Below, piece after piece: positions 51,665-60,670 of a stretch of 64,000 bases of DNA. A program made the translations under genes and the position numbers. Source of the DNA: Acidobacteriota bacterium (GTDB taxonomy: Bacteria; Acidobacteriota; Thermoanaerobaculia; Multivoradales; Multivoraceae); NCBI GenBank assembly GCA_028875725.1, contig JAPPCR010000005.1, forward strand, positions 131,501 to 195,500. Direction: 5' to 3'. Each line of letters starts with the position of its first letter. Position 1 is the stretch's first letter. Under the pieces are notes generated by a model. The model had not been told where the DNA came from, did no database searches, and saw nothing but the letters and a program-made list of their open reading frames with translations.

Positions 51665-52873
51665 ATGCTCTCTCCCGAGGACGCCTGGACCGCGATCGCC
51701 GCGGAGGCGGAGACGCTGCCGGTCGAACAGGTCAGCCGCGCCGACGCGGTCGGCCGGGTGCTCGCCGCGGGCCTGACCGCGACCGTCGACGTGCCCGCCC
51801 ACGACGTCTCGGCGATGGACGGTTTCTCCCTTGGCGGCGATGTCAAGGCGGGCGCCGTTCTACCGGTCGACGGCATCGTCGCCGCCGGCGACCCGCCCGG
51901 AGCGGAACTCCGTCCCGGCGCGGCTCTGCGAATCATGACCGGGGCACCAGCACCAGCCGGGGCCGACCGGGTGATTCCCATAGAGCAGACCGAGTTCGAG
52001 GCCGGCGACGCAGGCACGGGCACCGTCCGCATCGTGGAGACGGTGCCGGCGGGGAGCCACATCCGCCGCCAGGCCGAAGTCACGGCGGCCGGCGGGCCGC
52101 TGCTCGCGGTGGGCGAACTGCTGACCCCCGGCGGCACCGGCGTGCTGGCGACCCACGGCATCCACGAAGCGCCGGTCTACCGCCGACCGACCGTTGCAAC
52201 GCTCTCCACCGGCGACGAGGTCGTCCCCGCCGAGGCCGAACCCGGCCCGGGTCAGCTCCGCGACTCCCACCGCGACTTCCTCCGTGCCGCCCTGTCGCAG
52301 CTTGGCATCGAGGCCCGTTCCCTCGGCATCGCCCGCGACGATCCGGCCGAACTGCGCGCCAGGGTCGAGCGCGGGCTGGACTCCGACGTGCTCCTGATCT
52401 CCGGCGGCGTTTCCATGGGCGAGTTCGACTTCGTCGAGCAGGTTCTGGGCGACACCGGCCTCGGTTGCCGCATCCTGTTCGACGCGGTCGCGATCCAGCC
52501 GGGCAAGCCGCTGGTAGCGGCTCGCCACGACCGGGGATGGGTGTTCGGCCTTCCGGGCAACCCGGCCTCGGCGATGGTCACCTACTGGCTCCTGGTTCGG
52601 CCGCTGCTCCGGCAGATGACAGGCATTGCCGACGGCTTCTGGCAGGGAGCGCTCCGCGGGAGGCTCAAGGGAGGCCTGCCGTTCGCCAAGGGCCGCGACC
52701 GGTTCCTGCCCTGCCGGCTCGAGTTCTCGTCCGGCGAAGTGCACGTCGACCCGCGGCCGCCCCTGGGTTCTCATGATCTTGTCGCCTACGGAGCCGGCGC
52801 CGGTCTGGTGCGCGTGCCGAAGTTCAGCGCCGCGGCCGCTGCGGGAGAGTCGTGCGAGGCGCTGCCCCTGTGA
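51665..52873 (+). CDS. moeA: Molybdopterin molybdotransferase MoeA
   Basis: 402 residues inserting molybdate into adenylylated molybdopterin. Diagnostic parts are DVPAHDVSAMDGFSL, IMTGAPAPAGAD, LSTGDEVVP, SGGVSMGEFDFVEQ and VFGLPGNPASAMVTYW. Full length. It supplies molybdenum cofactor; no molybdoenzyme is in the window. Confidence 0.95.
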   Translation: MLSPEDAWTAIAAEAETLPVEQVSRADAVGRVLAAGLTATVDVPAHDVSAMDGFSLGGDVKAGAVLPVDGIVAAGDPPGAELRPGAALRIMTGAPAPAGADRVIPIEQTEFEAGDAGTGTVRIVETVPAGSHIRRQAEVTAAGGPLLAVGELLTPGGTGVLATHGIHEAPVYRRPTVATLSTGDEVVPAEAEPGPGQLRDSHRDFLRAALSQLGIEARSLGIARDDPAELRARVERGLDSDVLLISGGVSMGEFDFVEQVLGDTGLGCRILFDAVAIQPGKPLVAARHDRGWVFGLPGNPASAMVTYWLLVRPLLRQMTGIADGFWQGALRGRLKGGLPFAKGRDRFLPCRLEFSSGEVHVDPRPPLGSHDLVAYGAGAGLVRVPKFSAAAAAGESCEALPL

Positions 52874-52913
52874 GTCGATTAGCAGTCCCCGCTGGAGACT
52901 GCCAACAAGCTGC

Positions 52914-52919
52914 TACAAT
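52914..52919 (+). promoter_or_regulatory. -10 element of the fmdB gene
   Basis: TACAAT ends 11 nt before ATG 52931. It matches the leaderless pattern. Confidence 0.5.
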
Positions 52920-52930
52920 CCCGCGCCGCG

Positions 52931-53257
52931 ATGCCCCTTTACGAGTACCAGTGCACCGAATGCGAGGCGACCCTGGAGGCCATCCAGGCTTTCTCGGCGC
53001 CGCCCCTCGAGGAGTGCCCCGAGTGCGGCCGGTCCAGCCTGAAGAAGCTGCTCTCGGCGCCCGCCTTCCAGTTCAAGGGCAGCGGCTGGTACGTCAACGA
53101 CTACGCCCGCAAGGACAACGGCAACGGCGAGAAGTCCAACGGCGACGCCACCAACGGCAAGCCGGCTACTTCCGAAGCGTCGTCGGACCAGGGCAAGAAG
53201 TCGAGCGGCTCGACGTCCTCGAAGAGCGAGACCTCAAGCCCCGCCGCCACCCCGTAA
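52931..53257 (+). CDS. FmdB-family zinc-ribbon regulatory protein
   Basis: 108 residues. The zinc ribbon uses C8, C11, C29 and C32 (MPLYEYQCTECE, ECPECG). KGSGWYVNDYARK completes the FmdB domain. The remaining ~45 residues are a low-complexity Ser/Lys/Asn tail. The family is often called a regulator, but its target is unknown. Confidence 0.85.
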   Translation: MPLYEYQCTECEATLEAIQAFSAPPLEECPECGRSSLKKLLSAPAFQFKGSGWYVNDYARKDNGNGEKSNGDATNGKPATSEASSDQGKKSSGSTSSKSETSSPAATP

Positions 53258-53308
53258 CGCCAGCGGATCCCCCTCCCCCTTCACCCAAGATCGAGTCGAC
53301 GACGATCG

Positions 53309-54082
53309 TCAAGCGGCGAAGACGATACTGACGATGTCGACCGCGAACGGAATCAGGGTCCCGACATCGGTGCGGCTCCGGAGGAGCAGACTCAGGAGCG
53401 CTAACAGGGGCAGGATCGAGGACACAATCACCGCTCTGACGACTCCGACTCCCTGGACGACACGGAGACCGAACCCGAACAATACGGCGGTGTAGACGGT
53501 GCTCACGATGTCGCCCGCGAACGGAACGATGGACAGCAGGCTAGCGCCGTTCGCATAGCACAGCACGACCCAGGTCCCACGGAATCCCCGTGGCCTCGGT
53601 GTGCGGGTTACGACCAAGAGAAGGTGCACGAGGCCGCCGAACAACAGCATGACGAACAACGTCAAGGCAAAGACGACCGGCAGGAAGAGCAGGAGAGCCT
53701 GGATGGCGATGAGCGCAGCCAGCCTGGGGGCAACCGATTGTTCGCTCCAGTCCCTCCAGTTGGCGAGCTGAGACGGGTCCATCGAGAACTCCGTCCGGTA
53801 CAGGAGTTCGCTTGCGTTTTCCGGAAGCGTCAAGGTGAGGGTCGTGAGAATCACGCCGTTGAGGAAGAGGCCGACGATGGTGACGAGAACCACGAACAGG
53901 AGTGGGCCCCACATGCCGGCCTCCTCGCGGGCTCCCTCGAAGAACCTCCGGGGAGAGGTAGCCAAGAGAGCCAGAGAGGCGAAGAACGCAGACACCCTGC
54001 CGCGGTCCTTCCGCTCCTCCCACGGGTTGCTGACCGCAGTACCGGCCGGACCCGTATCGGCGTTGTGGTTGCCGGAGGTCAA
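53309..54082 (-). CDS. YIP1-family membrane protein (TTG start)
   Basis: 257 residues. NPWEERKDRGRVSAFF then ATSPRRFF is the YIP1-family N-terminus. Five hydrophobic segments follow (LFVVLVTIVGLFLNGVIL, ALFLPVVFALTLF and others). TTG 54082 overlaps the stop of the copper monooxygenase gene (TTGA); the next in-frame GTG would lose the NPWE motif. Bacterial YIP1 proteins have no settled function. Confidence 0.78.
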   Translation of the reverse strand: MTSGNHNADTGPAGTAVSNPWEERKDRGRVSAFFASLALLATSPRRFFEGAREEAGMWGPLLFVVLVTIVGLFLNGVILTTLTLTLPENASELLYRTEFSMDPSQLANWRDWSEQSVAPRLAALIAIQALLLFLPVVFALTLFVMLLFGGLVHLLLVVTRTPRPRGFRGTWVVLCYANGASLLSIVPFAGDIVSTVYTAVLFGFGLRVVQGVGVVRAVIVSSILPLLALLSLLLRSRTDVGTLIPFAVDIVSIVFAA

Positions 54083-55659
54083 CCGGTCGGCAGGGTAGCC
54101 GGCGTCTCGTTCTCCGCCGGCGTGCCGCTGATCTCGCCGAATCCCAGGTCCATCAACAGGGAGCCGCCCTCCTGGACCGTTCCCTCGATCTTCCTGGGCT
54201 GCCCGGGGATTTCGGCCGTGGCCGTGACGTGGTTGCCGTCCCAAACGATGTCGACGATCGGGGCCGGCAAGGCAAGGGTGCCGAGCTGCACGTACCAGCC
54301 GCCCGAGCTGCCATCGCGCGGCAGCAGAATGGCGGTGGGCTCGATTCCCCTTCCCGGCATCGGAGTGACGTCGAACCGCCACGCTTGCCCCGGATGAGTC
54401 CTGGCCAACTCGGCCAGCTTGGTGAGCACGGCGCCGACCGGCTTCGGCCTGAGGCCTTCGGCGGCCACGTAGTCCACGAAGCCGATCAGCATCTCGTCGG
54501 TCGATTCGCCGCCCCAGGTGACGTCGACTGTCGGGTCTGGGTTGTGCGGGTTCTCCGCCGAATTGTCCCAATGGGCGGTCACCTCGATCCGGGTGCCGGC
54601 CGGCAACTCGACCGGCTCCTCGAACTCGTAGGACGTCTGCCAATTGAAGTCGTAGCGGCTGACGCTGAGCAGTTCCCGCTCCGCGCCGTCGGGGAGGTAG
54701 GCGGTGTACTTCATGTCCTTGCCGCGGTAGTGCATGTGCGGGGCCAGGGAGCGCACGACGACATCCTGGCTAAAGACGTGGCTGGCACGGGCCTCGTGGT
54801 TCGGGTCGCCTGCCGGGATCCTGAAGGCGGCGTTCATCACCCAGAGGTTGACGAGTTCCTTCTCGACCTCTTCGGGCTCGGCGAACCAAACCCCGATCCG
54901 GGTTCTGTCGGTCGAGGCCGTACCGTTCGGGTGGTAGTGGAAGTCGCCGAGAAGTCCGCGCCCCTTGGGCAGGAAGCGCGCGGTGCCGGCGGGGAGCTCG
55001 GTCGCTCCAACGCCGGCCGCCCAAGCGTCGATCCAAGCGTCCTGGACCTCGGCGCTGGCCTCGGATGCTCGCCACAGAATGAAGTGGTGGAGAACCTCGC
55101 GGTCGCCGGGCTGAACTTCGACGGCGCGGATCCAACGGTCCTCCTCGAAGCCTGGCGCAATCGGGATCATCGCGAACTGATCCGGACCGTCGGCGGCGAC
55201 GTCAAACGAGTCGAACTCGTAGACCCAGTCGGGTTCGCCAAAGGCCCACTCGGCCTGCTCGGCGGGGTGTTCGTAGACTGGTGCCTCGCCGTCGCCCCGT
55301 GGTGCGCCTGAAGCGACCCACCGCGTGATCGCGGTGATCTCGTCGTCGCTCAGGCTGATGTCGTTCGCCCACGGGCCGTAGCCCGGGTCGGCATCCCACG
55401 GAGGCATGTCGCGGTTCTCAACGGCCCGGGCGATCGAACGCGCCCAGGGGCGTACTTCGCGATAGGTACGCAGCGACATCGGCGCGATTTCCTCCGGCTG
55501 GTGGCAGGAGGCGCAGTGCTCATGGAGGATCGGAGCGATGTCGTCGACGAAGGTGGGCTGATCCAGGTTCAGGGCGAAGCCCGACGCAGACAGGAGGAGC
55601 AATCCGAGAGCGGTGATCGTTGCAGCCAAGCCGCGAGACGAGACGAGATTCATCAACAT
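54079..55659 (-). CDS. Cytochrome c / copper type II monooxygenase fusion
   Basis: 526 residues. A signal peptide (about 10-29) precedes a cytochrome c-like heme site C49-A-S-C52-H53. The second part has copper-monooxygenase ligands as in peptidylglycine hydroxylating enzymes: H191-H192, H241-x-H243, H308-M-H310 and M390. Copper type II enzymes hydroxylate C-H bonds using ascorbate; here the heme could deliver electrons instead. Probably periplasmic. ATG 55659 follows a TATACA -10. Confidence 0.8.
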   Translation of the reverse strand: MLMNLVSSRGLAATITALGLLLLSASGFALNLDQPTFVDDIAPILHEHCASCHQPEEIAPMSLRTYREVRPWARSIARAVENRDMPPWDADPGYGPWANDISLSDDEITAITRWVASGAPRGDGEAPVYEHPAEQAEWAFGEPDWVYEFDSFDVAADGPDQFAMIPIAPGFEEDRWIRAVEVQPGDREVLHHFILWRASEASAEVQDAWIDAWAAGVGATELPAGTARFLPKGRGLLGDFHYHPNGTASTDRTRIGVWFAEPEEVEKELVNLWVMNAAFRIPAGDPNHEARASHVFSQDVVVRSLAPHMHYRGKDMKYTAYLPDGAERELLSVSRYDFNWQTSYEFEEPVELPAGTRIEVTAHWDNSAENPHNPDPTVDVTWGGESTDEMLIGFVDYVAAEGLRPKPVGAVLTKLAELARTHPGQAWRFDVTPMPGRGIEPTAILLPRDGSSGGWYVQLGTLALPAPIVDIVWDGNHVTATAEIPGQPRKIEGTVQEGGSLLMDLGFGEISGTPAENETPATLPTG

Positions 55660-55664
55660 GCGCC

Positions 55665-55670
55665 TGTATA
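55665..55670 (-). promoter_or_regulatory. -10 element of the copper monooxygenase gene
   Basis: TATACA on the minus strand ends 5 nt before ATG 55659. There is no ribosome site. Confidence 0.45.
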
Positions 55671-55761
55671 CGGTGCCTCACCACTTGGGTTTCCCTACCG
55701 CAAACGTCGGTGAGCGCCGCGACCAGGGCGGCGTGGTGCCGGCCGTACCCCGGGCTGCAAT

Positions 55762-55861
55762 TGGCGGAAGCGCATGGGAATCGAACCCACCCCCGGTGAC
55801 GCATCACGCCCCGGACAACGGTTTTGAAGACCGCAGGAGGCACCAGCCCCCGAGCGCTTCC
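55762..55861 (-). tRNA. selC: tRNA-Sec (TCA)
   Basis: 100 nt including CCA. The acceptor stem is 8 bp (GGAAGCGC/GCGCTTCC), the D arm has a long GGGGGC/GCCTCC stem, and the anticodon loop is CTTCAAA (anticodon TCA). It has a long extra arm and T loop GGTTCGATTCC. These are selenocysteine-tRNA features. So the organism should decode UGA as selenocysteine; selA, selB and selD are not in the window. Confidence 0.96.
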
Positions 55862-55914
55862 GCAGTCAGCATATCCTCGGCCTTCCGACCTGGAACCAGA
55901 CGAGGAACACCGTC

Positions 55915-56514
55915 ATGACGATCCCTACCGCCGGCCCGCGGGGCCGGGCACCAGCTCTCTGTCTCACGCTCCTGCTGCTGGCGTGCGGCGCGGACGCGCC
56001 CGCTGAAGGAGGAGGCGCCCAGGAGGCCACGGCGGAGGTTGAGCTCTCCGAGCCGATCAGCGCCAGCGGCCTGTCGATCGCCCTTCCGGCGGCGTGGAAC
56101 CGCCTCGAACCGAGATCGGCGATGCGCATGCTCGAAGCCCAGATCCCGGGTTCCGGCGGCCCGGGTGAAGTTTCCGCGTACTACTTCGGGCCCGGCGGGG
56201 GCGGCGGGCTGGCAGCGAACATCGAGCGCTGGAAGAGCCAGGTCGTCCTCCAGCCCGGGGCACCGGAGCCGACGACGCAGAGTCGCGAGAGCGGCGGCGT
56301 CCGCCGGACGTGGGTCGAGCTCGAAGGGACGGTCAAGGCGAGCACGATCGGCAGCTTCCCGACGACCGACCTGCACGACGGGGCGCTCTTCGGCGCGATC
56401 ATCGAAGCCCCGGGCGGCCCCTGGTATCTACGCGCCGTGGGACCCGGCGCGACGATGCGCGAGCAGCGCCAGGCGTTCCTGGCGATGCTGGACAGCGCCC
56501 GCCCGCAGAACTAG
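55915..56514 (+). CDS. Predicted lipoprotein, function unknown
   Basis: 199 residues. The lipobox is LLLLACG (Cys25). The mature domain (LSIALPAAWNRLEPRS, SAYYFGPGGGGGLAANIERW, RRTWVELEGTVKAS) looks like a compact beta-rich periplasmic domain; no family is recognised. Start ATG 55915. It lies between tRNA-Sec and tRNA-Ala. Confidence 0.72.
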   Translation: MTIPTAGPRGRAPALCLTLLLLACGADAPAEGGGAQEATAEVELSEPISASGLSIALPAAWNRLEPRSAMRMLEAQIPGSGGPGEVSAYYFGPGGGGGLAANIERWKSQVVLQPGAPEPTTQSRESGGVRRTWVELEGTVKASTIGSFPTTDLHDGALFGAIIEAPGGPWYLRAVGPGATMREQRQAFLAMLDSARPQN

Positions 56515-56540
56515 CCCGGAAGCCAGGCGCGGCCGAAACG

Positions 56541-56616
<76 letters not shown>

Positions 56617-56648
56617 ACGGGTCGGCGGCGCGCGAGTGTAGCAGCCTG

Positions 56649-57200
56649 CTAGAAGTGGTACGCCACTCCGGCGTGAACGGTGGCGTGGGTGCTGGAGGCG
56701 TCGAGGTCCGCGTAGTGGCCCACCAGCTCGACGAGGATCGAGAACCGCTCGTTGATCGGGAAGTCACCCGTCACGCCCAGGGTCAGGCCGACTCCCTCAT
56801 CGCTCTCGACTCCGTCCCCGAGCTGGTACACGCCGAGGCCCATGAACACGCCCGATTCGTAGTAGAGGTCGTTGAAACGGTACTCGCCCGCGATCGTCAC
56901 GTAGCGGAAGGTGGGGCTCGCCAGAGTGCCGATCTGGTCGCCGCTCAGATCCGTGCTGCCCAGCCGGAGGCCGACCGCGGTGCGCGGCTGGGTCCGCCAC
57001 GAGATGCTCGCCAGGAAGCCCGCGTGGTCGAGGCCGCCGTCGGGCTTGCCGTCCAGGCTGCCGCCGAAGGTCGGTCCGAGTGAGACGGTGTAGCTGTATC
57101 GCTCCTGGGCGCCGGCGCTCGCCGTGCCCGCGAGCAGCAGGAGGACTGTAGCCAGTGCCGGCACGACGGCGGCGCGCAGCTTTCGTTTCCGTGAGGTCAA
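56649..57200 (-). CDS. Outer-membrane beta-barrel protein
   Basis: 183 residues. The signal peptide (LATVLLLLAGTASAGAQ) is followed by alternating aromatic strands (YSYTVSLGPTFGG, RTAVGLRLGSTDL, GVAYHF end), like an OmpA/W-size eight-strand barrel. It ends in aromatic HF, typical of Bam substrates. TTG 57200 has AAGGAG 6 nt upstream. Ligand unknown. Confidence 0.75.
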   Translation of the reverse strand: MTSRKRKLRAAVVPALATVLLLLAGTASAGAQERYSYTVSLGPTFGGSLDGKPDGGLDHAGFLASISWRTQPRTAVGLRLGSTDLSGDQIGTLASPTFRYVTIAGEYRFNDLYYESGVFMGLGVYQLGDGVESDEGVGLTLGVTGDFPINERFSILVELVGHYADLDASSTHATVHAGVAYHF

Positions 57201-57266
57201 GAGAGTCTCCTTGGTCCGCGCGCCGGGCAGTATAGACGCGGGCTGAATCCGTCCTGGTCGGCAGGA

Positions 57267-58001
57267 ATGACCGCAGACGGCCCACCCACCCGAAGAAGAC
57301 TGCCCATCTGTTTCTACGGATCAGCGGCGCAAAGCGTCTGTCGACTGGCGCGGCGTTTCCCCGCCTTCGCCGTCGGGCTGCTCCTGCCCCGGCCCTGCCT
57401 CGCCTGCTCGGCCCCGGCCGAACGTGAACTAGGGCTGTGCAGGCCGTGTCGGCGGCTGCTCGAAGCTCGGCCCCGGGGCGCGGCCCGCGGAGACCGGCTG
57501 GAAGGTTGCGACCGTTTCTTCTGGCTCTGGGCGTACCACCCGCCGTTCGACCAGATCATCCTGGGCCTGAAGTACCGCCGCCTCGACTACCTGGGCCTCC
57601 ACATCGCCGACGAGGCGAACACTCGACTGGGAATCGAGCTGCGCCGCGCCGACGTTGTCGTACCCATGCCCATGCACTGGCGCCGGCGGCTCGCTCGTGG
57701 CCGCAACCACGCGGACTCGATCGCCCGGCCGCTCGCCCGGCGTCTCGGGCGGCCGCTGTCGCCCGCGCTGAGACGGCGGACCCTGGGCAGGCCGCAGGTC
57801 GGCCGCGGCCGCCGTCAACGCCTCCTGAACCCGGGAATCGCCTTCACCTGCCACAGGCCCGCCGCGGTCCGGGACCGCGTCGTGCTCCTGGTCGACGACG
57901 TAGTGACCACCGGCGCAACCTCCGGCAGGGCCGCCCGTACTCTCAAGGCGGCGGGCGCGAGGAGGGTCATCGTCTTCGCCGCGGCCCGCACACTCACCTG
58001 A
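57267..58001 (+). CDS. ComF-family phosphoribosyltransferase-like protein
   Basis: 244 residues. N-terminal zinc finger (PCLACSAPAERELGLCRPC) precedes the phosphoribosyltransferase core with VVVPMPMHWRRRLARGRNHA and the PRPP loop VVLLVDDVVTTGAT. ComF is a competence or DNA-uptake factor in Bacillus and Haemophilus. The N-terminal ~35 residues before the zinc finger may be extra. Confidence 0.88.
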   Translation: MTADGPPTRRRLPICFYGSAAQSVCRLARRFPAFAVGLLLPRPCLACSAPAERELGLCRPCRRLLEARPRGAARGDRLEGCDRFFWLWAYHPPFDQIILGLKYRRLDYLGLHIADEANTRLGIELRRADVVVPMPMHWRRRLARGRNHADSIARPLARRLGRPLSPALRRRTLGRPQVGRGRRQRLLNPGIAFTCHRPAAVRDRVVLLVDDVVTTGATSGRAARTLKAAGARRVIVFAAARTLT

Positions 58002-58012
58002 CCGCCGTCCGC

Positions 58013-58018
58013 TATAGT
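58013..58018 (+). promoter_or_regulatory. -10 element of the receptor-like barrel gene
   Basis: TATAGT ends 10 nt before ATG 58029, which argues against the GTG at 58017 as start, since that codon lies inside the -10. Confidence 0.55.
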
Positions 58019-58028
58019 GATTCCCAAC

Positions 58029-60104
58029 ATGACCTGCCGGATGCATCCCGGCGACTTTCGGTCGACCGCTGTGCGAGTGCGCATGCTCTCCGCCGGAGTC
58101 CTGGCGCCCGTCGCCGCCATCGCCTTCCTGGGCGCCGCGCCGCTCCAGGCCGGCCTCGACCTGCCGAGCCTTGGCGATCCACTGGCCGGGCGGCTGGTCG
58201 GCCGGGTCCACGTCGGCGAGGCGGCCCTTCCCGCCGCCCGCGTGTACGTCTACGACGTCGCCGATCGCAGCAAGCGCAGGACGACGACTGACCGTTTCGG
58301 CCGATACGCCTTCCAGCCCCTGCCGGCCGGCGTCTACCGCGTGATCGCTCACCGGCCGGGCTTCGTGCCCGCGGTGGCGGAGCTTGTGCGCACGACGGGC
58401 GAGTCGGTGCAGGCGCTCGACTTCGAGCTGGGCGCCCGCGAGCGCCGGCCCGCAGGCGAGGAGACAGGCGCAGGCGAGGAGGACTTCTGGTCCGTCCGGG
58501 AGCGCATACCGAACGACATCCTGCGCCAGATCCAGATCGCGGAAGCGATCGCGGACGATCAGGACTGGGCGCTCGAGTCGGCGGTCCAGCGCGAGCGCTT
58601 CGAGGCCGAACTGCGGACGCTTTCGGGCATCGAGGACGCAGGCGGTGACGCCGGCGCCAGGGTGCTCGGCAGTCAGTTCGATCTCCGCAGCCGGTTCGGC
58701 AAGACCCAGCTCGCCCTGCGATCCGACCTGCGCGAGTTCGAACGCCAGGTGTTCAACGAAGACCACCAGCAGCTCGGCGACAGCCAGGCCTTCGCCCTCG
58801 ACGTGAACCACCGGGGCTCGAACGTCCAGATCACGTCGCAGCGACACCGCTTCCACGGCGGCGGGTTCAATGGCGGCGAGGCCGCGGCCTGGGACGACTG
58901 GGGACCGGCCCCGTTCGCCGGCCTCGAAAGCTACGGCCTGCGGGTCGAACAGGCGGCCGGCGCCGGCGACGCCCACTTCGAGGCCCGGTACACCGCCGAC
59001 CAGAACTTCCATCACGGTTTCGGCGACCTCTACGCCGGCCAGAGCGGTCTGCACAGCCTGGCGCTGGCGTCCATCGACTCACCGATGTCCTCGACGACCC
59101 TGGAGTTCCGGGGCGGCTACGAGCGGCAGATCACCGCCAACGCCTCGCTCGAAGCCGGACTCACCTACCGCGAGCGGCAGGCCTACGGTAGCGGCCGGTT
59201 CTCGACCTGGGGCGAGGATCCCCACCAGCGCTTCGACGTCTTCAGCCAGGGCAACTGGGAAGTCCAGCCCACGGTCGTTCTCGAGTACGGCATGTTCAGC
59301 ACGCTGAGCGACGGCAATGTCTCCTTCACGCCCCGCGCCGGCTTCGTCGTCGAACTGGGCTCCAACTGGCTGGCCGCGGTCTCGGCCAGCGAGAGGGTCG
59401 ACTCGGAACACCTCCTCTTCCGCGATTTCCTGCAGGTCCAGTACCACGACGACGACGCCTGCACCGCCACGTTCGAGCACTGCTACCGGATCGAGCTCAG
59501 CCGGCGGCTCGGCGCCACCGACGACAGCCGCCGCGTCGAGTTCGGCATAACGGAGCGCCAGTTCGCGGACAGCGTCCGGCTCTACTTCAGCCGCGACATC
59601 TTCGAACGGCTGGAGAGCCTGCTCCTGCTCGACGGCGACCAGGTCGCCGAACTCCACTTCGGGCTGCAGCAGCGCCTGGGCGAGAAGATCCTGACCCGGA
59701 TCAGCACCTCGGCCGCCTCGGGCGGCGGCGGTCTGCTCCGCGCCGTCGACGGTAGCGGCAACAACCTTGAGAACCAGGTCCGCTACGTGATCGCCAGTGT
59801 CGACACCCAGTTCGAACGCAGTTCAACTGGCGTCCTGCTCGCCTTCCGCCGGGTGGACCAGGAACTGTCGCCCGTCGCTCGGGACGCCCGGTTCCCGGCC
59901 GCCGGCCCGAACTCGGTGCTCTCCGTCGAGCGCCTGCAGCTCCTGCTGACGCAGGGACTGCCGTGGGTCACCGGCACCGGCATCCAGAACTGGGCCCTGC
60001 AACTCGAGATGCAGCTCAGCCGCGGGCATCTCCCGGTCGACTCCAGCCAGGACCCGGATCAGTTGCGCCGCCGGGTCGTCGCGGGTTTAGCGGTCCGCTT
60101 CTAG
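58029..60104 (+). CDS. TonB-receptor-like outer-membrane protein with CarboxypepD_reg domain
   Basis: 691 residues. Signal segment (VAAIAFLGAAPLQA), then a carboxypeptidase-regulatory-like domain, about residues 55-125 (LPAARVYVYDVADRSKRRTTTDRFGRYAFQPLPAG). A long barrel follows and ends in aromatic VRF. The classical TonB plug is not obvious, so it may be a plug-less relative. Substrate unknown. Confidence 0.78.
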   Translation: MTCRMHPGDFRSTAVRVRMLSAGVLAPVAAIAFLGAAPLQAGLDLPSLGDPLAGRLVGRVHVGEAALPAARVYVYDVADRSKRRTTTDRFGRYAFQPLPAGVYRVIAHRPGFVPAVAELVRTTGESVQALDFELGARERRPAGEETGAGEEDFWSVRERIPNDILRQIQIAEAIADDQDWALESAVQRERFEAELRTLSGIEDAGGDAGARVLGSQFDLRSRFGKTQLALRSDLREFERQVFNEDHQQLGDSQAFALDVNHRGSNVQITSQRHRFHGGGFNGGEAAAWDDWGPAPFAGLESYGLRVEQAAGAGDAHFEARYTADQNFHHGFGDLYAGQSGLHSLALASIDSPMSSTTLEFRGGYERQITANASLEAGLTYRERQAYGSGRFSTWGEDPHQRFDVFSQGNWEVQPTVVLEYGMFSTLSDGNVSFTPRAGFVVELGSNWLAAVSASERVDSEHLLFRDFLQVQYHDDDACTATFEHCYRIELSRRLGATDDSRRVEFGITERQFADSVRLYFSRDIFERLESLLLLDGDQVAELHFGLQQRLGEKILTRISTSAASGGGGLLRAVDGSGNNLENQVRYVIASVDTQFERSSTGVLLAFRRVDQELSPVARDARFPAAGPNSVLSVERLQLLLTQGLPWVTGTGIQNWALQLEMQLSRGHLPVDSSQDPDQLRRRVVAGLAVRF

Positions 60105-60148
60105 CTCCGCTGGGTGCGCGGCCTTGGCCGGCGGCGTTGTTGTCCCAG

Positions 60149-60364
60149 TCAGGGGATGAGCTTGATCGCGGCGACGATCAGGGCGCCAACCGTGAGGGTC
60201 GTGGCCATCATCCAGACGCGGAGATTGGCCAGGTCCTCCTTCATGGCGACGTGCTTCATCCGCTCGTCGACGCGGATGTGCCATTCCCGCAGTTCAAGGA
60301 TCTCGGTGTTCAGGTCGGCGACGATGCGTCCCATGTTGTCGATCGTGACGTCGGCTTCTTCCAT
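60149..60364 (-). CDS. Small coiled-coil membrane protein
   Basis: 71 residues. An N-terminal helical segment (VADLNTEILELREWHIRVDERMK) and one C-terminal membrane helix (TLTVGALIVAAIKL) give a DUF1640-like layout, but the family is not certain. ATG 60364 has GGGAG-type ribosome sequence upstream. A minus-strand TACGAT lies at 60394-60389. Confidence 0.65.
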   Translation of the reverse strand: MEEADVTIDNMGRIVADLNTEILELREWHIRVDERMKHVAMKEDLANLRVWMMATTLTVGALIVAAIKLIP

Positions 60365-60670
60365 CGTGATCCCGCTCCCGCTTGGTTGATCGTAACGTAG
60401 CTCGGCCTGTCCACGGAGGCCTTCCCTGCCGACCTGGACGGGATCGGGGCGTTGAACCTCGATTCAAGAAACCGGTTCCAAACCAACAGGTTGAACTCCG
60501 ACCGCCCAAAGCGCCGCCTACATGCCCTAGAATCAGGCGGATAGCCGGGGAATCCGTCCGGCACAGGACGTGCGTACAGAAAGCCGAATTGGCCCGAGCA
60601 CGGCCTTCCGGCCGCACCTGAGGCACAGAAGACACACCCACGACGAAGCGACCGGACGAGCGACCCAGCG
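60365..60670. other. 306-nt intergenic region with promoter-like sequences
   Basis: It separates the small membrane gene (minus) from the histidine kinase (plus). A TAGAAT at 60528-60533 could start the kinase transcript with a ~130-nt leader, and a minus-strand TACGAT lies at 60394-60389. I see no RNA gene, repeat or reading frame that I trust. Confidence 0.4.

Noticed and set aside
58017..58028. GTG 58017 as start of the receptor-like gene
   Set aside because: It lies inside the TATAGT element; ATG 58029 is used.
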